64,000 bases of DNA from Lepas anatifera (Eukaryota; Arthropoda; Thecostraca; Lepadidae). Shown piece by piece: positions 33,726-45,105 of the stretch; the first letter of the stretch is position 1; the number at the start of each line of letters is the position of its first letter. The stretch is from assembly GCA_034440635.1 (NCBI GenBank), contig JAOTON010001946.1, positions 1,084,001-1,148,000 on the forward strand, in the 5' to 3' direction. The notes beneath the pieces are model-generated. The model was given only the letters and a program-made list of their open reading frames with translations. It made no database searches and was not told where the DNA came from. The position numbers were made by a program, and so were the translations under genes.

Positions 33726-36023
33726 GAGTAAAAAAACACTCCTGAAAAACACACCTGCTCATTCACATATCTATATTGCTCGCAACACTCCTATCAAATT
33801 TATCAAAACACTCCTAAATGCATGTGTGGAAGGGTGGATGTATGCTCTCCGGTGGATTCCTATCAACTTTCACCTTCTTTTATAATTGTCTCCACGATAA
33901 TGAAGTTAGACAGTCCCGTCCCAGTCATGGTGCAGGCACTGACCGTCGGATCGTCCGGTGGCTTGGTCGTGTCTACCGATGGTACTGGCGATATAAGACG
34001 ATCGTCCAGCTTTGACGCCACGGTGCGCGGCTCCTACAGTGTGGTACTGTACTAGCTGCTCGGCGTTGTGTCGTTTATGGGCCATATAACCTTCGCCTTT
34101 ACGCGCCCCGAACCCCAAAATATGATGATGATGCAATCACAGCTTCAACAGCAGCACGATCTCGCGGATATAGCAAGCACATAACCGAAATCTTATCCGT
34201 ATGCCGAGCGCCAAAACAGCTTGAGCGGGCTGGAGGTCAGGCATCTGGCTACCTCATGTTTTCCCAAAACGATAGTCGGCTCGGAAATCTACAAAAACAG
34301 TCTGCAGAAAAAAATATATTCTTTTGGATATTCTTTATAAAGTCTGATCTCTGATGAATAAACACAGTGCTTTCCACTGCCGTCTCCGGCCGACTGAATA
34401 TAGGAAAAGTGAGAATGAGCTTAATAAGGCCATGGCTGGATCTCCCCCCTCTCTCACAAAAAAATCAGAGGCCTCGCCATTGCCCAGAGGTTGTTGGAAT
34501 TTGTCCGCCACAAAATAAATTTTGCTCGTGGACAGGAAAACGCCTGCTACCGCACGGAAGACATTGACGATGACATCTATCTTGGGCGTCCCCCGTGGAC
34601 TACCCATGTCAGCACAGTATGGCCCTCAGTATGCAGGGCCGGTCATTCGCCGCTGGCCGTTTATCCAGCGTCTCCATTGAGCCGGATGGCTGATGGCACC
34701 CGCTGTCACAATCCGGCCATTGTTGCCGCCCAGCAGCCGCGCGCCGCCCTGGCCACGCTCAACCGCCGCAAAAACCCAGCAACAAGCGATGACACCAAAA
34801 AGCAGGCCGCGTGGCCGCCGTCGGCGTCAGCGCAGGACGCTGGCATCGGCTCCTGGCGGCCTTAGCCCCGGCTGCCTCGCCTCAGTCCACTGAGGTGCAT
34901 TTGTGAGGTTTTGGTTTTAGGAATTTATTCGGTACCATGGTATTTTACTGAATGATGAAAACGTGATTGGTCCCATTCCGCAGCAAACGTCTGGTAACGA
35001 AGCTATCGATTGACATCACATTGGATTTACTGTAGAAAATTATAACCAGTAGAAGAAGAAAGCAGATGGAATTTAATATCTCCTGGAAAGATAATAACGA
35101 TTCAAATAGATCTATAGATGTTTTGAACTGATAAGGTGACAAATGCACACACTGAAAAGGAACGCCATGCATCATACAGGAAAAGAGAGACTGGCACTCA
35201 TGGAACATATTATCCGATGTCGTACCACATAATGCAAGAACAGACATCTTCACTGTGTCAACACCTATGTAGCCGGAGAAGAACCTGATGGCATAGTTCG
35301 TATTCGGGACCCTTGCCTCCCCTAAAAACAATATGTGCCGAATATTTTTCTGCCGGTGAGGCGTGCAAAAACGCCGTAGCGGGTGCGCAGGGTTGCGGGT
35401 CAGTAGCAGGATGGAGGCTGGAGGCGGTGTCTGGACTACTAGCCGACGATGCTGCTCTGTGGCACAGAACAGAACAGACACACAACAGACAGACGCACAG
35501 AACGGACAGCCCAGTGGTCAAATGGAAGACGACAACGTTTGTCAGGTCCGCGAGGAATAAACTGGCTCGCACTCGGATACAACGATCTTATGATGCTCAG
35601 TTTCATTTGTGGAAAGTACGCAGAGCCACCTTGTTATAGCACACTATAATAAGTGACCCCACGGTCAACGATAACTTATCCCTCCGTATATCTGTCCCAG
35701 TCACCATACGCCGAACGCCATGTTCCTTGGTTTCTTATCTTCCATGCAATGCATCAGTTTGGTGAAATGTGAGTGTCCCTGGGCAACAAGCTAACATAAC
35801 TAACAACACGCGGTGGAAGGCTAGTGGAGGATTCGGCGATCTGAAGAGTGTAATTCCCGACTCCCCTGTGATTTTAAAAGTCATGCATGATCGACTTCCG
35901 CCAGCCTGATGGGTGTTAAAAACATGGCACTGTTCTTGAACAGAAAATTATAATACTGTCTTAACACTAGGGGGGAAAAAAAGAAAAAAAAACAAAAAAA
36001 AATAAAGGGGGCAAAAACTAAGT
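33726..36023. other. No confident gene; GC-rich patches
   Basis: GC-rich islands at 33890-34060, 34560-34900 and 35340-35560 are open in several frames, like possible exons of long-intron genes. The longest, a minus-strand 178-codon frame (34945-35481), has one hydrophobic segment (ICFLLLLVIIFY) but no family I recognise. Confidence 0.35.
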
Positions 36024-36291
36024 CTTGAACCAGTTGATGCCAGAAGCTATCTCATCACTTCTTCATCGGCATTATCCTAACCAAACCCGTCAGGCTCTGC
36101 ATTTTCATGTTCCATTTGCAGCTACAAACTACTGAAAGTTCTCTTTGTCATGTTCAGCTCCTAAAGCATGGAATATAATTGTACGTTCAATTTTTCGAAG
36201 TATTGATGAAGTTCCACTACAAAAAAATATGTTAAGCGGCCATGTAAAAAATTATTTCATAGATAAATACAGGGAACAGCAAGATAACTAG
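36024..36291 (+). mobile_element. LINE RT C-terminal fragment
   Basis: One frame reads LNQLMPEAISSLLHRHYPNQ, then TRQALHFHVPF, one stop where Gly is expected (TGA at 36133-36135), then APKAWNIIVRSIFRSIDEVP to a TAG at 36289-36291. The TRQA and APKAWN pattern is the usual extreme C-terminus of LINE reverse transcriptases. It is 5'-truncated; an A-rich tract (about 35970-36005) lies just upstream. Confidence 0.65.
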
Positions 36292-36506
36292 CTAGCCAGG
36301 AAATGTGCCAAAATTCATCCTTCTTTTCCTTTTTCTCTAGAAGTAATGCTGGTGTCTAAGTATCTCGCTTGCCTTTTGTAGCAGTTTTTTTATTTATGTA
36401 TAGAAATAACCCACTAATACCCTTACTCTGACCCCTGTGGCTCCCTCGAATGCTACTATTTCGTCTATCTTTTCGGGGGACCACAGGGAGAATTTATTAG
36501 CATTAA

Positions 36507-37355
36507 CACGCGCATTGACGGGGGTCTGAGCCACCTTCGAATTGACGAAGGGGCGGGTACCCGCCCCCCTAAGATCTCGAGAACCACGGTAGGTAGCAAA
36601 AACAGTAAACGGCGTTGGGTAGCCCATCCGCTTCTCCATCGAAAATATTTGAACCATTTTTTTGTCAGGTCACATTTAAGGTCACAAGAGGTCAAAAACA
36701 TGCCGTCACATGCCGTCATAGGGATAACATGTAAATTAAGTTTTTCGGCCATTACATCTGAACAAGTAAAGATAGAGCAAAACGACTTGAACCCTATGAA
36801 TCCTCGCAGCAAGCCGAATCGAATGATATATGATTTGACCTTGCTAGGTCAAATCAAAGATTTAACCTGACCTGAGGTCAGGTCAGGGTCAAATTATATA
36901 AAATGCATATCATTAGAACCGCAAAGCCAAGGCGAGTCTAATGAAGCTAAAATAAACGCTCTATCACCATCTGTTACTGAGTTATTCAGTAAAAACCATA
37001 TTTCCCATGTATTACCAATGGAGAGGTCATGCTTCGTACCTGACCTTAGGTCATCAATATCAAAAATACCGGAATATATTTTAGAGAACTCGGTGAGCCC
37101 ATTATGTGATATAAGTTTCAATTGGATAAGTTTACCCTGCTCCGATTTATGCTATCTTAAACTTTTTTGAGGTCGGTTCACTCGACCTGTACTGGTGACC
37201 TGACCTGAGATGACCCATCCTTAAAATTTTCACAGAAGTTGCAAAAATGATGAGGAAAAAGGTATACCAAGTACGGCGGCGCTGCGCGCCGCCGTTTTTC
37301 TGCTGTCTCCGAAAAACCCGAGGGGGGCGGGTACCCGCCCCCGTCTAAGCGCGTG
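36507..37355 (+). mobile_element. E8, TTAA element (F2 type)
   Basis: This 849-bp element lies between TTAA 36503-36506 and 37356-37359. It has CACGCGCATTGACGGGGG at the left and a slightly diverged inverse at the right. It carries a perfect hairpin with 10-bp arms ACGGCGGCGC and GCGCCGCCGT (37273-37295). The TGACCT/AGGTCA cluster near 36837-36890 includes an everted pair, TGACCTGAGGTCA. Its right TTAA is shared with M4. Confidence 0.88.
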
Positions 37356-37359
37356 TTAA

Positions 37360-38033
37360 AGGGAATGTGGCACCTTTATAACGTGATTTTAACTAAGATA
37401 GCCAAGTTGTAAAGCAAGTCGGAAAACCTGGTACTCTATACATTATTTGTCTTGGAACTCGATATTTCCGCAGAAAAAGCTAAACCCTACTCAAAATGTA
37501 CCTCACATGTACCTCTCGCCAGGCGACCATTGTTGTGAGCTGCTGGTGTGATGACATATGCTGACGTCACGATGAGCATCAGCCAATCGAAGCCCTTGAA
37601 GCGTTTCGAGTATGGTAGTGGTTGCCGCCCCTCACAGCAGCGCGCCACCGGATGTGCGTCCCTGTGTTAACATGGCAATTAATGACTAATATACAATTTT
37701 TGAAGGCCCGATGGAATCAATGCTTATTATTGCATTTGGGAAACTTGATCCTGTTCAATGTGGGGAGTGCCTTGGGTTCCGGCACGGGTGGGAATTCCTC
37801 CCGCCCTTGGTATCGGGCGTGAACCTTAAGTTGTGGTTGCCAGATCATGACATCATCCACAGACATATATTTATTTCTTTTCCTAGAGGAGTATTTCAAA
37901 AATCAAAATATTGAGCTTATTGTACATTTTTCAGATAGGTTTCATTATTATCATAAGTGGTTTTATTATTTTCGGCTAAAAGTACTCCTAATTACACTAA
38001 TTTCCAGGATTCGACCAAGGTGCCACATTCCCT
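37360..38033 (+). mobile_element. M4, TTAA MITE carrying a 206-bp insertion
   Basis: It lies between TTAA 37356-37359, shared with E8, and 38034-38037, with perfect family termini. It is longer than its relatives because an unrelated 206-bp segment (37627-37832) interrupts it, flanked by the 9-bp duplication GTGGTTGCC. Confidence 0.9.
37627..37832. mobile_element. 206-bp insertion in M4 with 9-bp target duplication
   Basis: GTGGTTGCC at 37618-37626 is repeated at 37833-37841. Removing the insert and one copy restores the M-family sequence exactly. The insert has no obvious inverted ends or poly(A) and no coding capacity; its class is unknown. Confidence 0.75.
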
Positions 38034-38065
38034 TTAAGTACTTGGCATAGCATGATTAAAAAACA

Positions 38066-38197
38066 AAGGAGCGGAGAGTGGTGCGACCCTATTGCAGTAA
38101 CTAATACTTCTAAACCTGTTTACAATGGAACTTTAGTAGCAGGGTCGCACGGGTATGGAAAGGCACTCCTGCCTACCTATTAAAAGGGTAGTGGGTT
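38066..38197 (+). repeat. Short repeat copy A
   Basis: The segment GAGCGGAGAGTGGTGCGACC ... GGCACTCCTGCCTACC ... GGGTAGTGGGTTA has internal GTGCGACC/GGTCGCAC complementarity. It recurs inverted at 48851-48989. Confidence 0.65.
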
Positions 38198-40361
38198 ATA
38201 TAAAAATATATGCTTCGCCTGAGCTCCGTGAATGTTTAGAACAAATTGTGTCACTGGAGACATACTGAGTGTGTCTGTAGGAGTTATAATTTTTGACAAC
38301 TCTCGGTAGCCAGCAATGGACAGCAATCGTCACCGTCAGCTTTAGGTCATAGCGCGATGAATGTGGAAACATTTTAAATCGGCGACTCAAAAGATGTGCA
38401 TGGAAGGCACATGGAAGAGCGCACATTCTATAATCCGCATACTCTTTGTGATAAGTGGCAAAAAGCAAATGGTATACAAATTTTACCACCTTCTAATGTG
38501 TGCATTAATGTGTTTTGTTTTCCAGAGCCCTTGCGAGAAAACATTTCACATGGAAGTTCCGAAGCATTTTGACAACTCACTGTTGCCTGATCCTAACCAT
38601 CCCAGCTGACATCATGTGACAAAAAAAAAACAACAACACAGTCCGATCGTCGTTGATGCGTGCCAGCGAGCATGGCCAGGGTCGGCGAGGACAGGTTTTT
38701 TGCTGTCTGCTCAGCCACCGCCGACGGCGGGGTGCAGGCGCCGCCTCAGGCCGCAGCGAGGTACACGGTCAATGTCGACCGGAGGGGACGCGCGCCGGCC
38801 GGCAGCGGCCAATCGACAGGCGCACACATCTTCAACACAGACAGCAAAAACGGACCAGACACACTGCACGTCTTGTAGGTTCAAGGAGATAAGTGTTTTG
38901 TTTTTTTACCTTTGACGGGACTATGACCGTCAAAAACTTGTATGTACATACATACATCCCGTGAAGATCTTCAAAGTGCCATCTTAGATTACTTACTTAA
39001 CATCACTTAATCTCGCCTAAAATTAAAAGCTGATAGGTGGTAGGGTTCTTCCCAATAGTAGGTGTTCGATGTCTCAGATTCCAGTCAATAATGCTGAGTA
39101 CAGAAATTGATAAACCAATTTCAGGTGCGGTCACTTGAACTTGTGACATCACTGGTCCTGCCGCACCACTCTCAATAGCCTGAGCTTGGAATTTTCATGA
39201 AATATTTAAAAACACGGTTACGCTAACCGAGGCCACTTCCCATCATTTTGACCAAACTACGTTCCTCTACCTCCACAGCCTACGACGATTTCTTGTGCGA
39301 TGCCCAGGGACGTTGGAACTATGTTCAAGTTAGGGAAGACAGGGATTGCGATGGTGATCTCCTTCCACCATGGAAATTTCCACCCACCTCTTAATCCGTC
39401 GCGCTCATGATGCATAACAATCGACTTACAGTAGCGAAGTAAAAACAGAACATTAACAGAGCCCTTTCCATGTTTCGTGCAAAACTATGATCTGAGGCAT
39501 GAACGCCTACTTGAGTGACCCAAAACTGCCTCTCAGGAGTCATATTCCAACTTATTTTCGGCCAACTTGGTCTTCGGAAGTTTCCGTAGAGCACTGGTCG
39601 CCCAGAGTTCGAGGAATGTTCTGATCTTTCTTCTATCCGATCTTCAATTGTTTTCCTATTGCTTTATGCTCATGGTATGCTTGATATGCTCATGGCTTGC
39701 TTTATGCTCATGGCATGGCCCTGACCTGACACCTGATCATCAACATAGTATCCCATTACCACAAACTGCTTTATTTGATGACATTACTATTTTATATAGA
39801 CCTCACACCAATCATTGGAACCTTATTTGACCACAGACTATTTGCATAATTTTTAAGTGGGCTCACTCGAACTGGTCTAGCACCCTGGCAGAAAATTACC
39901 TACACCTCGGCAAGGCTGCAGAATGAACCAAGAACAAGCTGTTCGAAATGCGGAAGTGTTCCCCTTTGCCGATCTTCTACTTGGAAAAGTCTGATTAGTC
40001 ACCCCAGCCACTCACATGTGAGGTGCAAATGGAGAAGGTGGCTGAGGGCGTGGCAAAGCATACCTCAACAGTATATGCATTCAATCCTTCTTACCTAAGC
40101 AAGCTTGTGAATCAGAGGCTGATGTTGTGAGAGTAGCGTGAGGATGGCTCATGGCCGGGTCATTGCAATCGACCTGGACGGAGATGGCTGTGTGTTGGGC
40201 TTCACCAGGTCAATAAGGTCCCAGAATCGGTGAGATTCGCTACTGGCTATTTTATGACTTGATATGTATAAATCCTGGCACATACTTCGATGCACACTTC
40301 CATACAATCATTGTTTTTTATCATCATGAATACTACATAAAATATATAAAATTGGTAGGTG
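38198..40361. other. No confident gene
   Basis: A good acceptor-like tract (TGTGTTTTGTTTTCCAG near 38523) precedes a short open segment ending at 38609. A GC-rich patch follows at 38650-38880. Neither can be tied to a known protein. Confidence 0.3.
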
Positions 40362-40520
40362 AGGGGAAACGGCGGAGCAGAGGTTCGCGAGCTTGCGTTC
40401 CACGGACCCAAGGCCCGGCGGATTCCCTGAGAAAAGAGCAATATGGCTCCCGAGAAACCCTTTCGCCAGGGAAAGAGTTGCTTCTTCATATAACCCTAAC
40501 AGGTGGTGCGTCGAGGACCC
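40362..40520 (+). mobile_element. SINE, diverged
   Basis: The segment GAGAAACCCTTTCGCCAGGG through AACAGGTGGTGCGTCGAGG aligns to the body and tail of the SINE at 25622; the head is eroded. Confidence 0.55.
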
Positions 40521-40689
40521 CCATCCCTAAAAAAGAAGAAGATAATATTTTAAGTTGGCAGATTATGTAGTGCTGCAATAAGGAATCTTAAGATATGCGC
40601 CTTATAAGGTATCTCTTAAAGCGATGATATTTCTATAAACATACTTAGGCTACGGCTGCCCAGTCTACGTTATATGATTCACACTTTAA

Positions 40690-41701
40690 CACGCACACTA
40701 CTGGGGGGGAAATTCGCCCCCTCCGGGTTTTCCCAAGATAATGCAAAAAAGAAGAGACGCAGAACAACAAAACTTGCATTACCTCATACCTGATCAATTT
40801 AACGTATCTGATCAAAATTTTTAGGTCAGGTCATGTCAGGTCAAGGAGTTATCCAAGGTCAAGCGACCCGACCTCAAAACCTAAAATCACGAGTTTGAAC
40901 CGGCGCCTAAGGAACATCAGTCAACCGATCAATTTGAAACTTTCCCAACAAGATGAGATCATTGAGGTCTACAAACCTATAACCTCAGAATTTCGATACT
41001 GTTGACCTAAGGTGTGGTCAATTCTTTGATCACCCCATTATAAGTCTATGGTGAGAAATTGAAAGAGCTATTTTCAGTAAATACTGGATAGGTAAAGCTA
41101 AAAATCCTCAAAACCGTGTATTTTTACCACGATATTGACCATAACCTTGATTTTTTAACATCTGACCTCTCAAACGTCATGTCAGGTCCGAGGAGCATAC
41201 AGTGATTGTTTTGTCAATAACTTTTCATTGAATTGAGATAATGCTCTTATTTTGCTTGCATTGTGCTTATATTGCCACGGGAAGTCGATTGATATGAAGC
41301 ATTATCACACCAGGTTACCCTGTGACCCTGACCTAGCTCAAGGTCAGGTTGTTTTCATAATTTGACCTAGCAAGGTCATACAATATATTATTTTATTTTC
41401 TACGATTAGAGGAATCGAATTATGCATGAATATTTACTCTAGCTCTGCTGAGTAAAAATCTAGAGGGGAAACGTACACTGCCTTGTTGCTAGCCTATGGA
41501 ACCTTCTTTGGCCTATGCTGACCTCAGTATTGACCTGGCATAAAAATGCTTCGCATGATTTCTCTTCGTCTTGTCAAGAGCTTTCGAATTCCTTCCGTAA
41601 TTCTTATTTAGCTTTCCTGGGAAATGAGATACGGAGTGGGGGGCGAAATACACCCCCCCCTAGCGGGGTGCGTTATGCCAGGGACCCCAGCGGGGCGCGT
41701 G
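40690..41701 (+). mobile_element. E9, TTAA element (F1 type)
   Basis: This 1012-bp element lies between TTAA 40686-40689 and 41702-41705. The right terminus is the reverse of CACGCGCCCCGCTGGGG, preceded by a second GCGGGGTGCG copy; the left terminus has diverged (CACGCACACTACTGGGG). I count 12 exact AGGTCA/TGACCT hexamers. It is close to E10 throughout. Confidence 0.87.
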
Positions 41702-41705
41702 TTAA

Positions 41706-42123
41706 GGACCACTCACTGTAGATAAGCATTGTTGCATGTGTGCTCAAACTCGACGAAGGACGAACCTAAGAGGACCTCTGCATCTCAAATACACAAATAT
41801 ATCGCTCGATAAGGTTGAAGCGGTGTATACTGGCCTGTCTTCTCGAATCCTGGATGTAAAATACATTTAGATTATACATTCGGGCACCGCCCTTCATCAG
41901 AACTAGGTAGGTCAAATCACAAATTCTCAGTCATAGAGTAGCCAGACCTCGAATGGCAGTGTGTTCAATTGGAAACTGACTGAGCAACTATATTAAAATA
42001 TTCCTATATTAAAATTGACAAAAGAAAGTATCACTTACGTAATAATATCAACAGCAGGACCACGGCCGCGTTTGCCGGACTAACGTAAATATTGTAAAAT
42101 GTCATTAGTTCTTGATCGTCGTT
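41706..42123. other. Unique spacer between E9 and E10
   Basis: 418 bp with no gene or repeat that I recognise. Confidence 0.5.
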
Positions 42124-42127
42124 TTAA

Positions 42128-43107
42128 CACGCGCCCCGCTGTGGGGGGGGCGAAATTCGCCCCAAAACAAAGAGACGCAGAACAACAAAACTTACAGTAC
42201 CTTATTCCTGTTCAATTTTACACATCTGACCAAATTTTTTAGTTAAGGTTATGTCAGGTCAAGGAGCTATTTAAGGTCAAGTGACACGACCTCAAAACCT
42301 AAAATCACGAGTTTGAAACGGCGCCCAGGAAACATCAGCGAACCGATCAGTTTGAAACTTCCGCAATATAATAAGGTCATTAGGGTCTACAAATCTGCTA
42401 TCTTGGAATTTTTATATTGTTGACCTAAGGTGGGGTCAATGTTTTGGTCACCCCATTATGTCTATGGGGAAAAATAGAATGGGCTCGTTTCCAGTAAATA
42501 CTGGATAGATAAGGCTGGTAACCCTCAAATTGTGTATTCTTACCACAATCTTGACCCTAAAGCTGAGTTTTTGGGCATCTGACCTCTCAAAGGTCATGTC
42601 AGGTCACGGGAGCATAGAGTGATTGTTTTCCCAATAACTTCTCACTGAAATGAGATAAAGCTACCATTTTGCTTGCATTGTGCTTATATTGTCACGGGGA
42701 GTCGATTGATATGCAACATGACCATATCAGGTCACTCTGTGACCCTAACCTAGCTCGAAGTCAGGTCATTTTCACTATTTGATTTAGCAAGGTCATATTA
42801 TACATCATTAGATTTGCCGCGATGAGAGGAATCCAATGATGTAAAAAGATTTACTCTAGCTCCCCTGAGGGCAGATGTAGAGAGAGAAACGTACACTGCT
42901 CTGTTGCAAGCCTATGGAACCTTCTTTGACCTATGCTGACCTCAATATTGACCTGACATAAAAATTATCCGTAAAAATTCTGTTAAGAACTTTCGAACTC
43001 CACCCGTAATTTTTATTTAGCCATCGTGGGGAATGAGATACGGAGGGGGGGTGAAAAACGCCTCCCCAGCGGGGTGCGTCATGCCAGGAACCCCAGCGGG
43101 GCGCGTG
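42128..43107 (+). mobile_element. E10, TTAA element (F1 type)
   Basis: This 980-bp element lies between TTAA 42124-42127 and 43108-43111, with ends CACGCGCCCCGCTGTGGG and the reverse of CACGCGCCCCGCTGGGG. It shares with E4 and E9 the phrase ACCTAAAATCACGAGTTTGA near 42297-42317. A tandem copy of the GCGGGG terminus lies inside the right end. Non-coding. Confidence 0.88.
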
Positions 43108-43441
43108 TTAATTCTCCGCAAGCTTCAAGGGCTCTTGCTAACATAGCTTTTCTTTAGGGCTTTTTCACTTTTACTTATTTGGACTGCACTCAAATAAAAC
43201 ACTTCCCATTTACAGAGAGCCTTAATAAAGGCATCAAGAGAAAGTTCTATTTTTCAGATTTTTTGCTCCCTCGCCGCCAGGTTTGATTTGCCCCGAAAAC
43301 AACTAAGTACGTACATACCTACCTCAGACTCAGCACTGGGCCCGACAGAAAGAAACGGCATTGATCCAAACAAAGATTGTATGTCACATTCACAGGGCGT
43401 CTTAATCGGATCTACAAGACCCAGTTTATTCCCATTGTTAA

Positions 43442-44432
43442 GCCGCGCCCCGGTGGGCCTCCGAGCCACCTTCGCCCTGGTGGGGGGTGTTTGAACAGCC
43501 CCCTGGAACTCGGCCCCTATGCGGGATAGCGAAAAAAACGTGAACGCTGGTGGATAGCTCATACAGATTCATGAAGAAACTAGATGAGTCACTTTTTGGT
43601 TTAGCTCAATATTGAGGTCATGGCAGACCAAAGAAAGCAGCATTTTGAGTAGAGTTTTTGGGCTCTAGCTTCTGACAGATTTGGGAAAGAATATTTTTAG
43701 GCACAATTCGCTTCCTTCCGTCACGGCAGATCGAATGATGTATAATTTAACCATACTAGGTGAAAACACAAAAATGACCTGACCTCAGGTCAGATCAAGG
43801 CCACTTTTACCCTAGCATAGTCAATATGCATATCAATCGACTTGCTATAGCAATCCGAACGCAATGATATCAAAATAAAAACTGTATCATCACTTGATGC
43901 CAAATTATTGACCTAGGTGTGAAAACTGCTTAAGTAGTCCCAGATGGCCCCTCAAAGGTCACAGGTAAAAAATGCAGCACAAACCTGGAAAGGGGCCCAG
44001 GATACTACGATTTGGAGAGTATGATGGTATTCTCAGCCGTATGTATATACATGGATACAGCATAATTTTTGTTTTCCCATGTATTTCCAATGGAGAGGTC
44101 ATGGTCCGTACTTGACCTTAGGTCATCGATATGAAAAATCCCGGAATATTTGTTGTAGTACTCGGTGGGCCCATTATGTGGTATAAGTTTCAATCCGATA
44201 GATTCAAGCATTTCTTACTTATGCCACCTTGATTATTTTTGGAGGTTAGGTCACTTGACCTGCACTGGTGACCTGACCTGAGATGATCCGACCTTAACAT
44301 TTTTAGGGAAGTTGTGGAATTGATCAAGAATAAGGTGTGCCAGGTTCGGCGGCGCTTCGTGCCGCTGTTTTTACTTGACGCTAGAAAACCCGAGGGGTGT
44401 TCAAACACCCCCCCTTCCACCGGGGCGAGGGT
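43442..44432 (+). mobile_element. E11, TTAA element (F3 type)
   Basis: This 991-bp element lies between TTAA 43438-43441 and 44433-44436. The left terminus is GCCGCGCCCCGGTGGG and the right is the reverse of CCCTCGCCCCGGTGGAAG. The hairpin is at 44347-44367. It is the best intact reference for the interrupted E1 copy. Confidence 0.88.
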
Positions 44433-44696
44433 TAATGGGCAGTTTTAGAATCGGCACTTGGTGTGTTTCTTTGCAGGCTCACTTGTATCATTGTCCATGC
44501 GGCTTAGTTTCAATATTCTTGTCAGTTTAATGTTGTCCTTCAAATGTACTGTCATTATTCTTATCTAAAGATGTGTTTATAATCAATCAAGTACTGAAGT
44601 ATCTGGGTAATGAAGGTTGATATAGCCAATTAAGTATGTCTCTAATGAAGTATTTAGTTAGGCAAGGTCGATATCAACTTCAACTTATATCAAAAG

Positions 44697-44910
44697 AAAT
44701 ATTTTGCTTTGTTTGGCCTCCTCACAATAGTTCGAAAAACAATAAAGCAAACTCTTATTGTATGAAATTCGACACTATTTCGTTCTCGGACGTCTTCTAA
44801 ACGATATTAATTAAAACTTGGGAATAAAAAGTGAAAAATTAGATGAATAAAAATTGTCAGTTTTAGTGTTTTTCCACATTTGTGAGGAGGCCAAACAAAA
44901 CGTAATATTT
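44697..44910. mobile_element. 214-bp inverted-repeat element
   Basis: Arms of 32 bp (44697-44728 and 44879-44910) are inverted copies with a few mismatches, built around TTTGGCCTCCTCACAA. The centre is AT-rich and non-coding. The target duplication is unclear. Confidence 0.6.
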
Positions 44911-45105
44911 ATTCTAAACAATGCCTCACATACAGTCAGTGCTTAGACAATTTCAACCAACATCCTCAAACTATATTTTCCCCAGTGGTCCCAGCGCTCA
45001 CTCAGTTAGTCTTGGCAAAGTCCCAGTCGGGATTAGCAGCAGGTATCATCACCGAGACGCTGGGAATAAAAGCGCCGTTTCTTCAGGCAGTTCAGCCCTA
45101 TTTAA

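Noticed and set aside
34945..35481. 178-codon minus-strand frame as a membrane protein
   Set aside because: It has one hydrophobic stretch only, no family resemblance and no supported start or splice context; kept as a note.
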